A DNA stretch of 64,000 nt from Lytechinus pictus (lineage: Eukaryota; Echinodermata; Echinoidea; Temnopleuroida; Toxopneustidae): the NCBI RefSeq assembly GCF_037042905.1, contig NC_087254.1, positions 18,098,603-18,162,602 on the forward strand, read 5' to 3'. This document shows, one piece after another, positions 25,601 through 36,800 of the stretch. Below the pieces are notes generated by a model. It saw nothing but the letters and a program-made list of their open reading frames with translations, was not told the origin of the DNA and made no database searches. The position numbers and the translations under genes are program-made. How positions within the stretch are numbered: the stretch's first letter is position 1; the number at the start of each line of letters is the position of its first letter.

Positions 25601-28600
25601 AACGATCACAATAAATGTGAAAAGAGCCATTATCAATGCTTTGCATGCATTTGAATTTCTTGGCCTGATAATACAAAGTTTGGCCATATATCACTAAGTT
25701 TGAATGGCCAATCAAGTTCAAAGTTACACAACATAATTTTTAAACACTGACCAACCAATCAGAAGCATTCTTTTGTGTTTCCTATCCATGGCAAATCATT
25801 GTGTAACAGGGTCTTGATGTTAATGATACCCAGTTAGAGCCTTGATGCTGAAAAATTTGCCTTGAAACACAATTCACATAATCAATCGCAAATTCCAAAT
25901 ATGTGCTTCTAAAATTGGTTGAAAAGAAAGTTGTGTTTGAATTGAGATGTTGAGGTTGATCAGTACCCTTTGTGCAATGGGCTCCAGTTTTTGTATGATT
26001 ATGGTGATAGAGGGATTGGAATCTCCTCTAGATATCAACACATTGCCTGTAAAGAAAATTGATAGTCATTGTTCTAAGGGAATGACAGTTGTCAGTATTC
26101 AATGGGCTAATTTATCCATCTAGGGTCAGTATTATAAAACTTAGCAATTGATCATGAGGCTCATGTCTGTGATTGATTGCCTTGATTATATTGCTTGATG
26201 AATTGTGAAAATAAGCCCCTCAATCATTTGCTTAGCATTATGTTACGAGACCTTGGATACTTTATAATGCTTATAGAACTATCAGATATCAAATCAAAGG
26301 ATTCATTCATTGGGTGATAAAGATAAATAAGTTATTCATGTTTCTCCAATAATACCACAAGGGTAAAACAGCAACTGCTGCGTGATGCCTGCCTATGAAT
26401 AATCCCACCCGGGGCCTGTTGCAGAAAGAGTTGCAATCAATCGCAAATATAATAGTAATGAGCAACTTGATTTTCTACCAATCAACAGCGCACATTTGGG
26501 ACTTGCGATTGATTTTTTGACTTGCGTTTGAACGCATCTCTTTCTGCAACAGACCCCTGATCTGCCTATGATTTTTTTTTTCATAGGCAGGCATCATGCA
26601 GCAGTTGCTGTACCCTTGTGGTATTATTGGAGAAACATGAATAACTTATTCAACTATCAGATATCTAACCATTTTTTGTATGACTTTTACCTTTCTTTTG
26701 CTTTACTTCAGGATACCATAAAAGACTTTGAAAGGAACCTAGCAGACATGGTGTCATCATTTGTGGAATATGTCCAAGGATTATATCCTTTTTGATATTG
26801 TTTCATTATTACACATATTTAGTGTTAGGCTGGTGTGAGATTAGCTGAATGCATGTGACGAGAATTATTGGTTATTGTATCTTACAGTCATGCCTCGGGA
26901 AGAATTAATCGTTATAGGACAAATATAAAAAATAATGATTCTGAAGAACTTTTTGCATGCCTAAAATCTGAGAAAATTTGCAATGGATCATCTTTACTAA
27001 TGGGTCACATTATTTTGCATATTGGAGAGCAATGATGTGATTAGATCTTGAGGTCAAAGGTCAGAAAATGGTTATTATATATGTGAAAATCTTTCTGGAA
27101 CAACCATATGAGTGTTCAACTTCAATCTTGGCTCATGTTTATGTGAGTGAGGATGATCTATTTTGGGGTTATACATATTGTCAATGGCAAAGGTCACAGA
27201 GGTTTTTTTTTAAATAGAAGTTAGGTGTGTAATATATTTTTGGTCTGGCAGTGGTGGAGGAAATGTTTTGATCTCAATTGATTCAATTAGAAAATGTACT
27301 AAAGATTTTATCTGCATCTCATTTTAGGATCCATCCAATAGATTTTTTTTTTGAGTTGTAATGAGTTGCATGAATGAAATTTCTGAATAAGTTTGCACTT
27401 TGTAGCTTTGAGTTATATGATCCTTGACCATTTCAATTCACGATTTCCCAGATTCGAGATTTAGAGAATATTCACCATGAGCGTTTGCTTGAGATTGCTC
27501 ATATCACGTTGGAGAAGTATGTTAAGAATGAATTAGATGATGAATTACCAGAGGATCTCAGAATGGTATGTACTTCATCCCAAGTTTTAATTTTATACCA
27601 AACTTTTCTTTGTTATATCACCACCTTCACCCCAATGCATAGTTTGCAGTCAAAGATTTACATAAGAACGAATTGTCCATTAGCCAGAGTCAAAAAAAAT
27701 TTCCTTTGATAACAACTAATTTAGTATCAAATAGAAGAGCTTATCATGCTTTTTTCCAATTTGCATCCTTCTTCGAGGTTGAAATGTATTGAAGTGTGAT
27801 TTCCATCTGAAAACTTGATATTTGTTAAAATATAATATTAAATCATAACTTAAAATGCTATGCACACTTCTTTACCAAAAACTTTTTACATTTGATTTTG
27901 GGATGTAAATGTATAGGTGAATGGAACAATTTTGATGATGTACTGATATAGCCGGGGTAATAATAATAGCAGGGCCCACTGGGAGAAAAGTTTTCAGAAC
28001 TGTGGCTTCCCTGGGTAAATATATCTATATTATTATTATTATCCTTTATTAAATTCAATTCCTCTTTATCATCCCATTCATCCTGAGCCATCTACCAGAC
28101 AATTGTAGAGGATATTGAGAAATACTTTTCAAGGGAAACAAAGTTTTGGTCTTTATAGACAAGAGTCAGATGATTCTTCTATACAGGTGATGTAGGGGGG
28201 GGGGGTGTTTCATAAGTTGAGAGTGATACGACTAGTGATCCTTTCTTGTGGTAAATGATATTCACCATTAATTGTTCATAGGTAAAAAAGGGTCATCAGT
28301 TGTTATTAAAGTCACTCTTAACTTACAAACAGCTTTATGAAACACCCAACTGGTTTGACTGTGATATCTGTGTTCTGTTTTTGTTACCCTTCTCTGTATT
28401 CTGATCGATCCCTAACAAGTAGCTTTCTTTATTCTTTCATAGCTCTTGGTCGACAAGGACACTATTACCAATGCGGTGAGCGCATCCCACGACGTCCATC
28501 TTCTAAAGATCGATAACCGAGAAGATGACATCATCCAGCGTGCCAACGGTTGGTTGGGAGGGTTGATGGAACGCATTCATAATGAGGAGGAGGTGACGAG

Positions 28601-28688
28601 GAATCGGGACCGTGTCAAGGAAATTAATAACTTCATCGATCATCTCAAGGATGATATTGAAAACATGGAACTACCCAATGCAATGTGA
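19632..28688 (+). CDS. DRC3: Dynein regulatory complex subunit 3 (LRRC48)
   Basis: Eleven coding exons: 19632-19791, 20382-20498, 20983-21149, 21769-21915, 22592-22711, 23165-23277, 24201-24375, 25036-25167, 26712-26782, 27442-27565 and 28443-28688. They total 1572 nt, that is 523 residues plus TGA, which matches the length I recall for human DRC3. Phases fit at every junction. Residues about 50-200 are leucine-rich repeats (LQLDNNIIEKIEGL, LDLSFNNIEVIEGL, LTLYNNRI and NLAGNPFCDD), followed by an LRR cap. Residues about 200-523 are charged and coiled-coil-like. The C-terminal segment DKDTITNAVSASHDVHLLKI is a strong family signature. DRC3 is a structural subunit of the nexin-dynein regulatory complex on axonemal microtubules and is needed for normal ciliary waveform. 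Introns 6 and 9 have AT-AC ends. The gene is convergent with ATPAF2. No break or frameshift seen. Confidence 0.96.
21290..21577 (-). mobile_element. tRNA-derived SINE in DRC3 intron 3
   Basis: Read on the minus strand, the head has an A-box-like TGGTCTAGTTG and box B GGTTCGAATCA. A body with 'gaatgggtagccagcagg' follows, ending in 'agcactatacaaatcc' and an ATT-rich tail. This is the architecture of a tRNA-derived SINE. It is antisense to DRC3. Confidence 0.7.
23278..24200 (+). other. DRC3: U12-type AT-AC intron (DRC3 intron 6)
   Basis: The intron starts ATATCCTTTT, the textbook U12 AT-AC donor. It ends CCCTTAACTGCTGTGCAC: a U12 branch-point match (CCTTAAC) with the branch A about 12 nt from the exon, and a terminal AC. 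Joining GT to C gives Val and reads LLAVYKEKMVAIC in frame, which fits the DRC3 family. No GT-AG pair in the neighbourhood restores this reading. Confidence 0.92.
26331..26645. repeat. Nested inverted repeats in DRC3 intron 8
   Basis: An about 65-bp outer arm (GTTATTCATGTTTCTCCAAT at the left, inverted at the right) encloses a second inverted pair with GGCCTGTTGCAGAAAGAG at about 26413 and CTTTCTGCAACAGACCCC at about 26539. The hairpin lies just upstream of exon 26712-26782. Confidence 0.7.
26783..27441 (+). other. DRC3: U12-type AT-AC intron (DRC3 intron 9)
   Basis: The intron starts ATATCCTTTTTG. It ends TCCTTGACCATTTCAATTCAC, with a U12 branch-point match (TCCTTGAC) about 14 nt before the exon and a terminal AC. 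The join TT+G gives VQGLISQIRDLENIHHERL in frame, which fits the family. A decoy CAG at 27450-27452 would drop residues and break the phase. Confidence 0.92.
28203..28347. mobile_element. Short MITE, GGGTGTTTCATAA class
   Basis: GGGTGTTTCATAA at the left is exactly inverted as TTATGAAACACCC at the right, with 'gagtgata' and 'aagtcactctt' arms inside. It lies in DRC3 intron 10. A start of the same family occurs near 36830, and a GC-richer relative at 63731-63893. Confidence 0.65.
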
Positions 28689-30510
28689 TGAGATAGACAG
28701 AGATATATCACTCTACAACCTTGACTAATATGTATTTTAATTGATCTTCAAATATATTTTAACTGCAAGCAGAGCTCCAATATTGATTGTTGATTGATAC
28801 AAGGAGCAATTACATGATATGTCAAAGCTGTGACATCTTCTAAGGATATAGAGTACAATGCATGTTCAGATTGGCCATAAAGTGTACATGCATCTAGTTA
28901 GCTACTACTATACCCACTCCTGATAAGTACAAGTGATCCCTGCAAATCATCCTACATTTAATTTTTAAAAAATGTTGAAACATTTACATTCATTCACACA
29001 GAAACATTAATGCGGATGGCCAAGTACAACTGTTCTTGAGACAAAGCAAAATGCATATATTCCAGTAGATGTTGCTGGTAATATGTCAAAAGATTGAGAA
29101 GCATGCAAATGGTATTTTTAATCTGTGTTTCTAGTGATAATGAATTGATATTGACAGCATTTGGCAAGTGTTAGAATATAGAAGACTCGCCATATGTTTG
29201 ACATTGGGACATATCAATAAAACTAGGTTTTCCTAGACTTTTTATCTTCAGATATTCTAAATACGTGTATGTCATTACTAGGAAAAAGAAGCAGAACTTT
29301 GCCCTTATAAAATATGAGAGTATGATGTAACATTACTATTTTCCCAGAAAATCAAAAGGAAGGATTTTGTTTTTGTACACAAAGGCTTGCTTGGTTAGAA
29401 AATTTTGGAAATGAAATATTTAAAAAAAATAATGTTTGTTACTTTGAAGCTTGAATAGTCAGAAAGTGAAGTAGGTTATTTTCGTACTTACGAACCTTAT
29501 TCTATTTTCGAAATAAACATTATTGTATTTTTAGATTAATGAAGCTTTGAAGCTTCATTTTCCAACTAATAAGCATTCAGAATAATGCTGCAAGTGTTCC
29601 TATAAAAAGACTTTTTTCATGTTTGGACCAGCAAATATCTACACAATTTCAATGGTGTAAGCATGTGAGCTGTAAAAAAAACCCAGATGTTTCAAATTGT
29701 AACATCCAAGGGAAGTGAGAATCAAAGTCAATATTTGTAAATTATACCTACCACTATCTAAAATCAATCCATCCAACAGCATTGTTGAATTATCTCTCCT
29801 GGTAAGAATATCAATATTGCTGTTTCTACCCCATCTAATGTATTGTATTCATTTTTTTCTGGGTCTATTTATCAAATTTTAATCCATCCATATAATTATG
29901 TATTTTTCATCAAGAGTGAGAGAATAGAGGCCAAGGCTTGTGATATATGAAAAGAAGAAATGGCACAACTAGAGCTGAAAATGTTTAAAGATGTTATATG
30001 GAATCTACATGTACGTGGGTAAAATATATGACATTACTCATTTTAGAAAAATTTCAATGAGGTACAACACTACTTGTTTCTAACCATTTGATTGTAATGA
30101 TTATTTCAAATGTTTCCAAACATCAAATTCAAGACTTAGTCGTAATATGACTAAACCCAATATTCAAAATCTATTCCATTAAAAACATGATTAATGCCCT
30201 ATATGTATAGTCAACATACAGGGAATTGCAATTGATGTGATGTGGCTGCTTTACAAGACCCTTATCAACCAAGCATTTATCACAAATTTTTGTAAAGCCC
30301 TTATCTACACAATAAATTTTGGTAAATGATGGCTATAAGCTTTCAAATACAACAAATGCCATTTTACTTTATTCAGATTGCTTGAGATTGTTAACTTTAT
30401 TATTATTATTATGTACAATAATGAATTCACTATATATATTGCTTTTGTACGTTATTTTATATTGTCTATTTTGCTTTGTAAATAGTTCTGAAATAAAGCG
30501 ATTTATTTGT
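28689..30510 (+). other. DRC3: Probable DRC3 3' UTR
   Basis: AT-rich, no coding signal. AATAAA hexamers occur at 29216, 29512 and 30492, any of which could direct polyadenylation. The one at 30492, with T-rich sequence after it, is the last before repeats begin. Confidence 0.4.
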
Positions 30511-30842
30511 AAATATAAACATTGAGCTGATCCCGTGTATCGATTAACACCGCATAGTATGTGAAAAGATAAAGGAAACCGAGTCATTTATTGACAAATT
30601 TCTCAGATCTTTATTTTAGATCATCTCCAGGAAATGATTTGTAGACCAAAAACAGATTTTATTCAGTATAAGGGAAATTAATAAAGCAAAACTCCAAATA
30701 AAGATACATGTGACTGAACTAAAATCAATTATGACAAATTAATCAAATGACATAAGACAGAAATTTGACTTTGACACTCTAAATGATTTGTGGACTCTTC
30801 ATTTATTTTCTTCAATATCACCACCACATGTAACGTGAATCA

Positions 30843-31382
30843 AAGGGGTACTCCAGGCTGAAAAATAGAGTATATTCCACAGAGCACAACCCTGAAAATT
30901 TCATCAAATAACATCTGAAAACAAATATTGAAGTTATTAAAGTTTAAATTAAGTAATATTTAGTGATAACAGTCTTATTTGAACTCATGTTATGAATATT
31001 CATAAGATGAGCTGATAATGTCATGTTCCCACTTTTCTTTATCTTGTTTTTACAAGAAATCATAATTATTTCATTTTTTCATACATGTGCAATGATGTGT
31101 GCATGGATACGCTTCCCTTATAATAAAATAAGTTGCAGCAATGAATATCTTATGTATACATAAATCATTTGTCAAAATCATTTTTTTTTTTTTTTCTTGG
31201 TTGAGAAAATTTTGATAAATATGATTTCATATAATACATAAGAAAAGTGGGGATATGAAATCATCAGCTGTCTCGATGCGTATTCATGAAGACATGCATA
31301 GAACTGTCTCACCGAAGTAATGCAAAGCTGATTTTTCTTTATCTTTTCAAATCATATTATTTTCAGCCTGCAGTACCCCTTT
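30843..31382. mobile_element. Foldback MITE, 'ctgaaaatttcatcaaa' family, copy 1
   Basis: The left end AAAGGGGTACTCCAGGCTG is mirrored by CAGCCTGCAGTACCCCTTT at the right. Inner landmarks are 'gaaatcataattatttcat' and a mirrored 'gatatgaaatcatcagctg'. Related copies lie at 43657-44250 and 45311-45920. Confidence 0.75.
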
Positions 31383-31678
31383 AAAATCCATGAAGTTAAG
31401 TTTATGAGCATGCTACACAAGCTTGTGTGCTGTCCTGGTTTGGCCGAGATAGTATCATCATTCATTTCTCCAATGACACAGTCACACTGAGGAATCTGAC
31501 CGATCAACGTTGTTATTTCTTGGTCGGTTTGGTTCAGTTTCGTTGGTGTAACTGTCCCATAAAGATATAAACCAATTTTAAATAAAACCACTTCTGAGAG
31601 CTTATTATGTATATCTAATCTTCGTATTTAATGGCCCGTCAGCCCTTTGAATACTCCTTACACTTGGCTCTGAACACA

Positions 31679-32092
31679 GGCCCAAATTCACAAAGGTGGT
31701 TTTGAAAACCCATGGTTTATGCAGATTTCCTGTATAAATTACGCTTATTTTACCGCATATATTAAAAAATGTCCAATGCTGATGCGCGTTTTGTCAGAGT
31801 GCGCCAAATTGACGCCTGTTGCCGTGGTTATCCAAGTTATTTTATTCACGAGTCCACTGTTTTTAATTAATGAATCCACTCTTCAAACAGTGGACTCCTG
31901 AATACAATAGCGTATCTAACCATGGTAACAGGCGTCAAATTGGCGCACTGTGACAAAAGCACGCATCAGCAATGGACATTTTTTATACACGCGCCCGAAA
32001 CGGGCTAAATTAAGCGTAATTAATACAGGAAATCTGTACAAACCATGGATTCAACCATGGGTTTTCAAAACCACCTTCGTAAATTCTGGGCC
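31679..32092. mobile_element. Foldback MITE, 414 bp
   Basis: GGCCCAAATTCACAAAGG...TTTTGAAAACCCATGG at the left is mirrored by CCATGGGTTTTCAAAACC...GGGCC at the right, and 'gcgccaaattgacgcc' is mirrored by 'ggcgtcaaattggcgc'. Solo starts of the same terminus appear near 46905 and 61005. Non-coding. Confidence 0.75.
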
Positions 32093-32947
32093 AAAGAAAA
32101 CACTGTGCATGCCAATACTCATAACGTTCAATGTGCATACATAAAGTTGTGCTAGTATGAAATGCACTCCTTCATGCATGCTGAGTGTTGAATGTACACA
32201 ACCATACTATTAATGTCTGACGAGCCCAGAGAAACTCGATTTATTGAACGTAATATTTTATTGCCCGACTTCACCATTAAATATCTAAAACATAACGGGA
32301 CTTGAATACTTTGAATATGTTCATTTTTCTTGTGGGGTTCACTAACTTTTGAGCACCACTGTAGCTTGCATTACCACATTCAGTTCACAGACACATGGAC
32401 AGAACAATATTTTATCAGAATGATGTCACGAAAACCCAAAATGGAGTACATTGCATTGTTATATGCCAAGAAGGAAAAACTTTCCATACTTTTTGAAAAA
32501 TACTTTTTTTTTACTTTTTCTGCTTTTGTCAATATTCACTTTGGCTTGTATAACATATTCTTTGTATTATCTTGGTTGGTGTTTCATAAAGCTGTTCATT
32601 AGTTAGAGTAAACTTAACTCCCGACTGGTGACCTGATTTTTGGTGCCAATAACTTTCATTCGCCATCTTTAAAATCCAATCTTTGTTGATTAAATTTTTT
32701 GTATTAACAAGTATCTGAATGCAAAAAAGAAATCGTCACAATATAGAACAGTTAAAGGAAAATCATTCCCAATAAAAGAAGAGGGCATCTCATTTAACAC
32801 AAGAATATGGCATTTCATGAAAGCCGACAGCACTAACAAAAAGTTATGCTCTGACAATTCACATAGTAACAATAAGAGACCAGTACTTCTAAGCCAATCA
32901 ACAGTCACAAATTTAGTCAGTGCTGGCATATGTTGAAACACTCCCAT
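32093..32947. other. Intergenic, nothing firm
   Basis: AT-rich sequence. A MITE-like terminus 'ggtgtttcataaagctgttc' occurs near 32578 without a found partner. Short open frames have no family resemblance. Confidence 0.35.
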
Positions 32948-33165
32948 CAGTTAATAATAATAACAATCCGCTTTTATATAGCGCTTAATAAATCGGAGCG
33001 ACGTGTCTAAGCGCTTTACAGATATATTATTACCCCGGACATCGGATTCAATCACTCATTCCCGCACACAATGTGTGCACATCCTCCACTCCCTGGGGAG
33101 TATTCCAGTCAGTCGCCAGTGAGGCGCACACAGTACTAGACAAGCTACCATGACTTTGTATGTGA
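32948..33165 (-). mobile_element. SINE-like tail repeat
   Basis: A TAATAATAATAA run, then 'ttatatagcgctta' and 'taagcgctttacag', then a conserved block ('cccggacatcgg', 'ccctggggag') resemble the 3' part of the tRNA-derived SINE in DRC3 intron 3. No tRNA head was recognised, so this is probably a truncated copy in minus orientation. Confidence 0.5.
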
Positions 33166-33886
33166 AACTTACAAACAGCCTTAAGCCCGGAAACACTATG
33201 CGATTCATTGCTATCCAAATTTTAAAGAAATTGTAATAACATTTTAGATGAACATTCCAGTCGACAAAATCTTAGCAACAGAGTTCAGAATAGTGGTAGG
33301 ACTACTGACGTCGAAATTCAGTCTAGTTCGAGCCTCCCTGTAGGAATAAAAGAAAATTCAATTTCAAATCGTAATGACGTCATCATCGGCTGCGACTTGA
33401 TGCGATTTGGACTTTACTCAGACCACAGGGCTTGCCGCAAATTAAAATTATGATTTTATTATTCCTAACATAATTCTGAACTTCAAATAAAATAATTCCA
33501 ACTTCTTGGAACCTTCACATTTAATGCAAAATGTGATTTATTAAAAATTGTGTCACATCGAATTGCATAGTTTGCACTGGGCTGAAACAGCATGCCCTGA
33601 TGTAACATTCAAGCTTACCAGTGATATTGAAAGACTTCTCCTGTTCTTAGGTAGCTGTCTGTAAAAGATATGGAGCAAATTACGACGAGATACCAGAAAA
33701 TTATTCCCTGCTTTCCTATAGAGCTATATCTCGGCATGATGCGGAAAATGACAACGGGCACAAAGGTATTGAAGGCCAATGACAGGGGCATCGAGGTTAA
33801 TCAATGGGGCATCTGAGGCCATGACCTTTGTGCGCTTGGATTAATTCAAACCATGATGATAAATCTGGAACACTGTCGGTAGATCA
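33166..33886. other. Intergenic / ATPAF2 3' flank
   Basis: Contains TTTATT (AATAAA on the minus strand) near 33454 and 33538, candidate ATPAF2 polyadenylation signals. Nothing else recognised. Confidence 0.35.
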
Positions 33887-36800
33887 TCATGGAGTTCTTA
33901 ATTTTGCAATAGTCTCTGTGTGTTCTGTTACGAGGTGAGTGAAGAGAACTGCCGCTGCTACTCTTGATTTACCATCTGCTAACTCAGTATCATGTGACCA
34001 TTCAACACTTCCCCATTTACTAATCTGAAATGAAAAAATAGAAACAAACAGTGACACATTACTTTAGCTGATTTTTCAAATTACTCATCATCATGATACA
34101 TCATGATTAACTGAAACATTCTTTTGCAAGCAGTAGTTTGTAGGTATTTCAACACTTTGAACATTAAAAATAACTGCACACTAGACAATATAGCCGGAGG
34201 AAAGATATCTAATTTACTAAATTACATTGAAAAATATTTTACAAATGGGCAATGCCTTGACATGAGACATCACCAATTTTTATTTATACATTTGACACCA
34301 TCTTGTTAAAGTGCCTAGTATGTGACACCAGATGCGCTGGGATTGCCAAAAAATGTGATTGATTTATTGCGAAAGATTATCAAAAAGGTTGCTGTGAGTG
34401 CATCAATGAGCTTTTATCTTCTATTGCCAGGTGGATTTAAGCCCTGAACAATTGCACAATTACAGCTTGTGTAAATGAAAAACAAACACTTGTTTGTATT
34501 GTTTCATTTTTTCATAACTCTGAATCTGGAAAACTTGGTTTTATTTATTATTATTATAGAATATTCTTATGCAGGTTTGAATCAGACGTATCACTGCACT
34601 TTTTTTTTTCTTTATTGTGAAGTCTTTATAAAGAATTAGTTCCTGAATTAAAATTTCATTCAATACCACTAATTTAGATATGGAACACAAGTAATGCTAC
34701 ATATGGTTTTACCTGAAATTCAGTCTCTAGTCTTGATAATGAAACTGCTTCTTCTACTGAGACCTCTCTGTCAATGGCAGCAAAGGTAAGGACCACAGAT
34801 TTCAAACACTGAATTGCATTCTCATATCCTGCAAACCAAATACAACCAATTAGATCATGAAAGACTTGATTTCGTTTTTTTTTTTATTGTTGAAATTGTT
34901 CTTCATTTGGACAGAGCTAAATTTCTCATTTGACGTTGGCATCAAGACATCACAATACCACACTGGTGATGTCTAATTTTTTTTCTCAAAGAAATCACAG
35001 AAAATTGTACAATTTCTTTGGTATTTTTATAAAGAAATGAAAATCCTCTCTTATATAATCATTATGTTGGAAGATGCATAGGCAGAGGGCAGGGTCTTCT
35101 CTTTGAAATAACTCACCCCCCCTTGAAGTGCCACTGCTAAAACATCACAAATTGGGAGCAAGTCTACTAGAATGAAAAAAATAATATTAAGACCACCATG
35201 AAAAGACCAAGTATTGTATGATGGTGGTCCCCAAGTCTGCGCACCTAACGATTTGAGTTAAGATTTAACCCTCAATCTCCCGGGGTATTTTGATTCTTGT
35301 CATTCCCGGGGGGGGGGCCATTATGGCCCCCCCTTAAGATCTCAGCCGTGGATTGCGCGATCACAACGAAAATTTGCATGATGGTAGAGAATGACGTAAT
35401 CTACGCAGTTGCATTGGTAAATTTCACTGAATTCATATATTTTTATTTTATATGAATTAATTATGCTAATTTATTCATGAAATCCTACTTTTTGCTCTGA
35501 TTCACTAAATAAAGCTCCTAGAATGCTATTTTTTGGTGAAAATATTCTTTATAGCATTCCTAACAATTGTGAATGAAAAAAAAATCTGGTACCAAGACCG
35601 ATTTCTTATGTATTTTATTGTTTTTTAAATTTCTTATGTATTTCTTTGTTTTTTTACTTTTTGTTTTTTATTGTTTTTTCAATGGAAATCGTTCCAGACT
35701 TTATTCTGATCATAAACAAGGCAAAATTAATTAAGTTTAATCATTAAAAGTAGAAATAATGATACATTTATGAATTTTGGCCAAATACACAATTTGCATT
35801 GGATTTGTACATGAAATCACGTTTATGAGCAATTTTGGGTCTGACATGCACTTACATAATGTTGCGTAATGTCGTAACCGTGTACCCGGGCGTCACAAAT
35901 TTGGTCTCAAAATTTGCGCGAGACTTGAAAGTAAAAAGTCAGTGAGCGGCGAGGTCGAAAAATTTTGCGCAGCAGATATATCGCGAAAATTGTCGAGGGG
36001 GGGGGGGCCATAATGGCCCCCCCCCCCCGGGAGAATTAGGGTTAACATGAATTTCTTTTTATTTCACAAAATCTTTCAGTTAATAATGTTCCTTATATCA
36101 TTATGAGTAAGTGTACCAAATATCTCATAAAAATTTGAAAAAAATTAAAGGATTATTCTTTGAAAAAATATTGGGCAGTCATTTTCAGATTGAAAAAAAA
36201 AATGGTACTCCATGTCTGCGCACCCATTCACTTTGCACACGATTCTGGTATTTTGATGAGAAAGGCTGCATTTTGAGGCCGTCACATGAAATGCCCCAAG
36301 TTTAGTATTTTTCCACATTTTGAGTCAGACTTTTTAATGAATATCTGTCTATGTGTTGCATGTGTAAAGTTTGTGTTCGTTGCATATCTTCTTTTACTAG
36401 AATCGTGCAGATACGCGAGTGCGCAGACAAGGGGGACTGCGCAGACTTGGGGGAACTTGCCATACATTCAGTTAAAAACTGTTCAGTAATAATTTCCAAA
36501 GAAGAAAGAAAGAAAATATATATACTTCATGTATCATATAATTATTTATAAAATATTTAAAAAAGTAAAATCAAATAATGCTAGAGCTGAATGATCTCAC
36601 CTACTAGTGCCCAGTCGGTGTGTGTTTCTAGATGATGATGTAGAGTCTTGTAGGTTTCCTGGGGTATGACTGGCCCACTGATTGACGTGGTGGAATGGAT
36701 GTCTACCTCATATCTCTTGTTGATCCACTCAAGCATAGGTTCCCATCTTTCGTCTTGCATAGCCACAAGCTCAGGAGGGTCTTCTAATCTGTAACTATGA

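Noticed and set aside
27442-27452. Conventional AG acceptor at 27451-27452 for DRC3 exon 10
   Set aside because: It would lose residues conserved in the family and break phase; the AC at 27441 with a U12 branch point fits.
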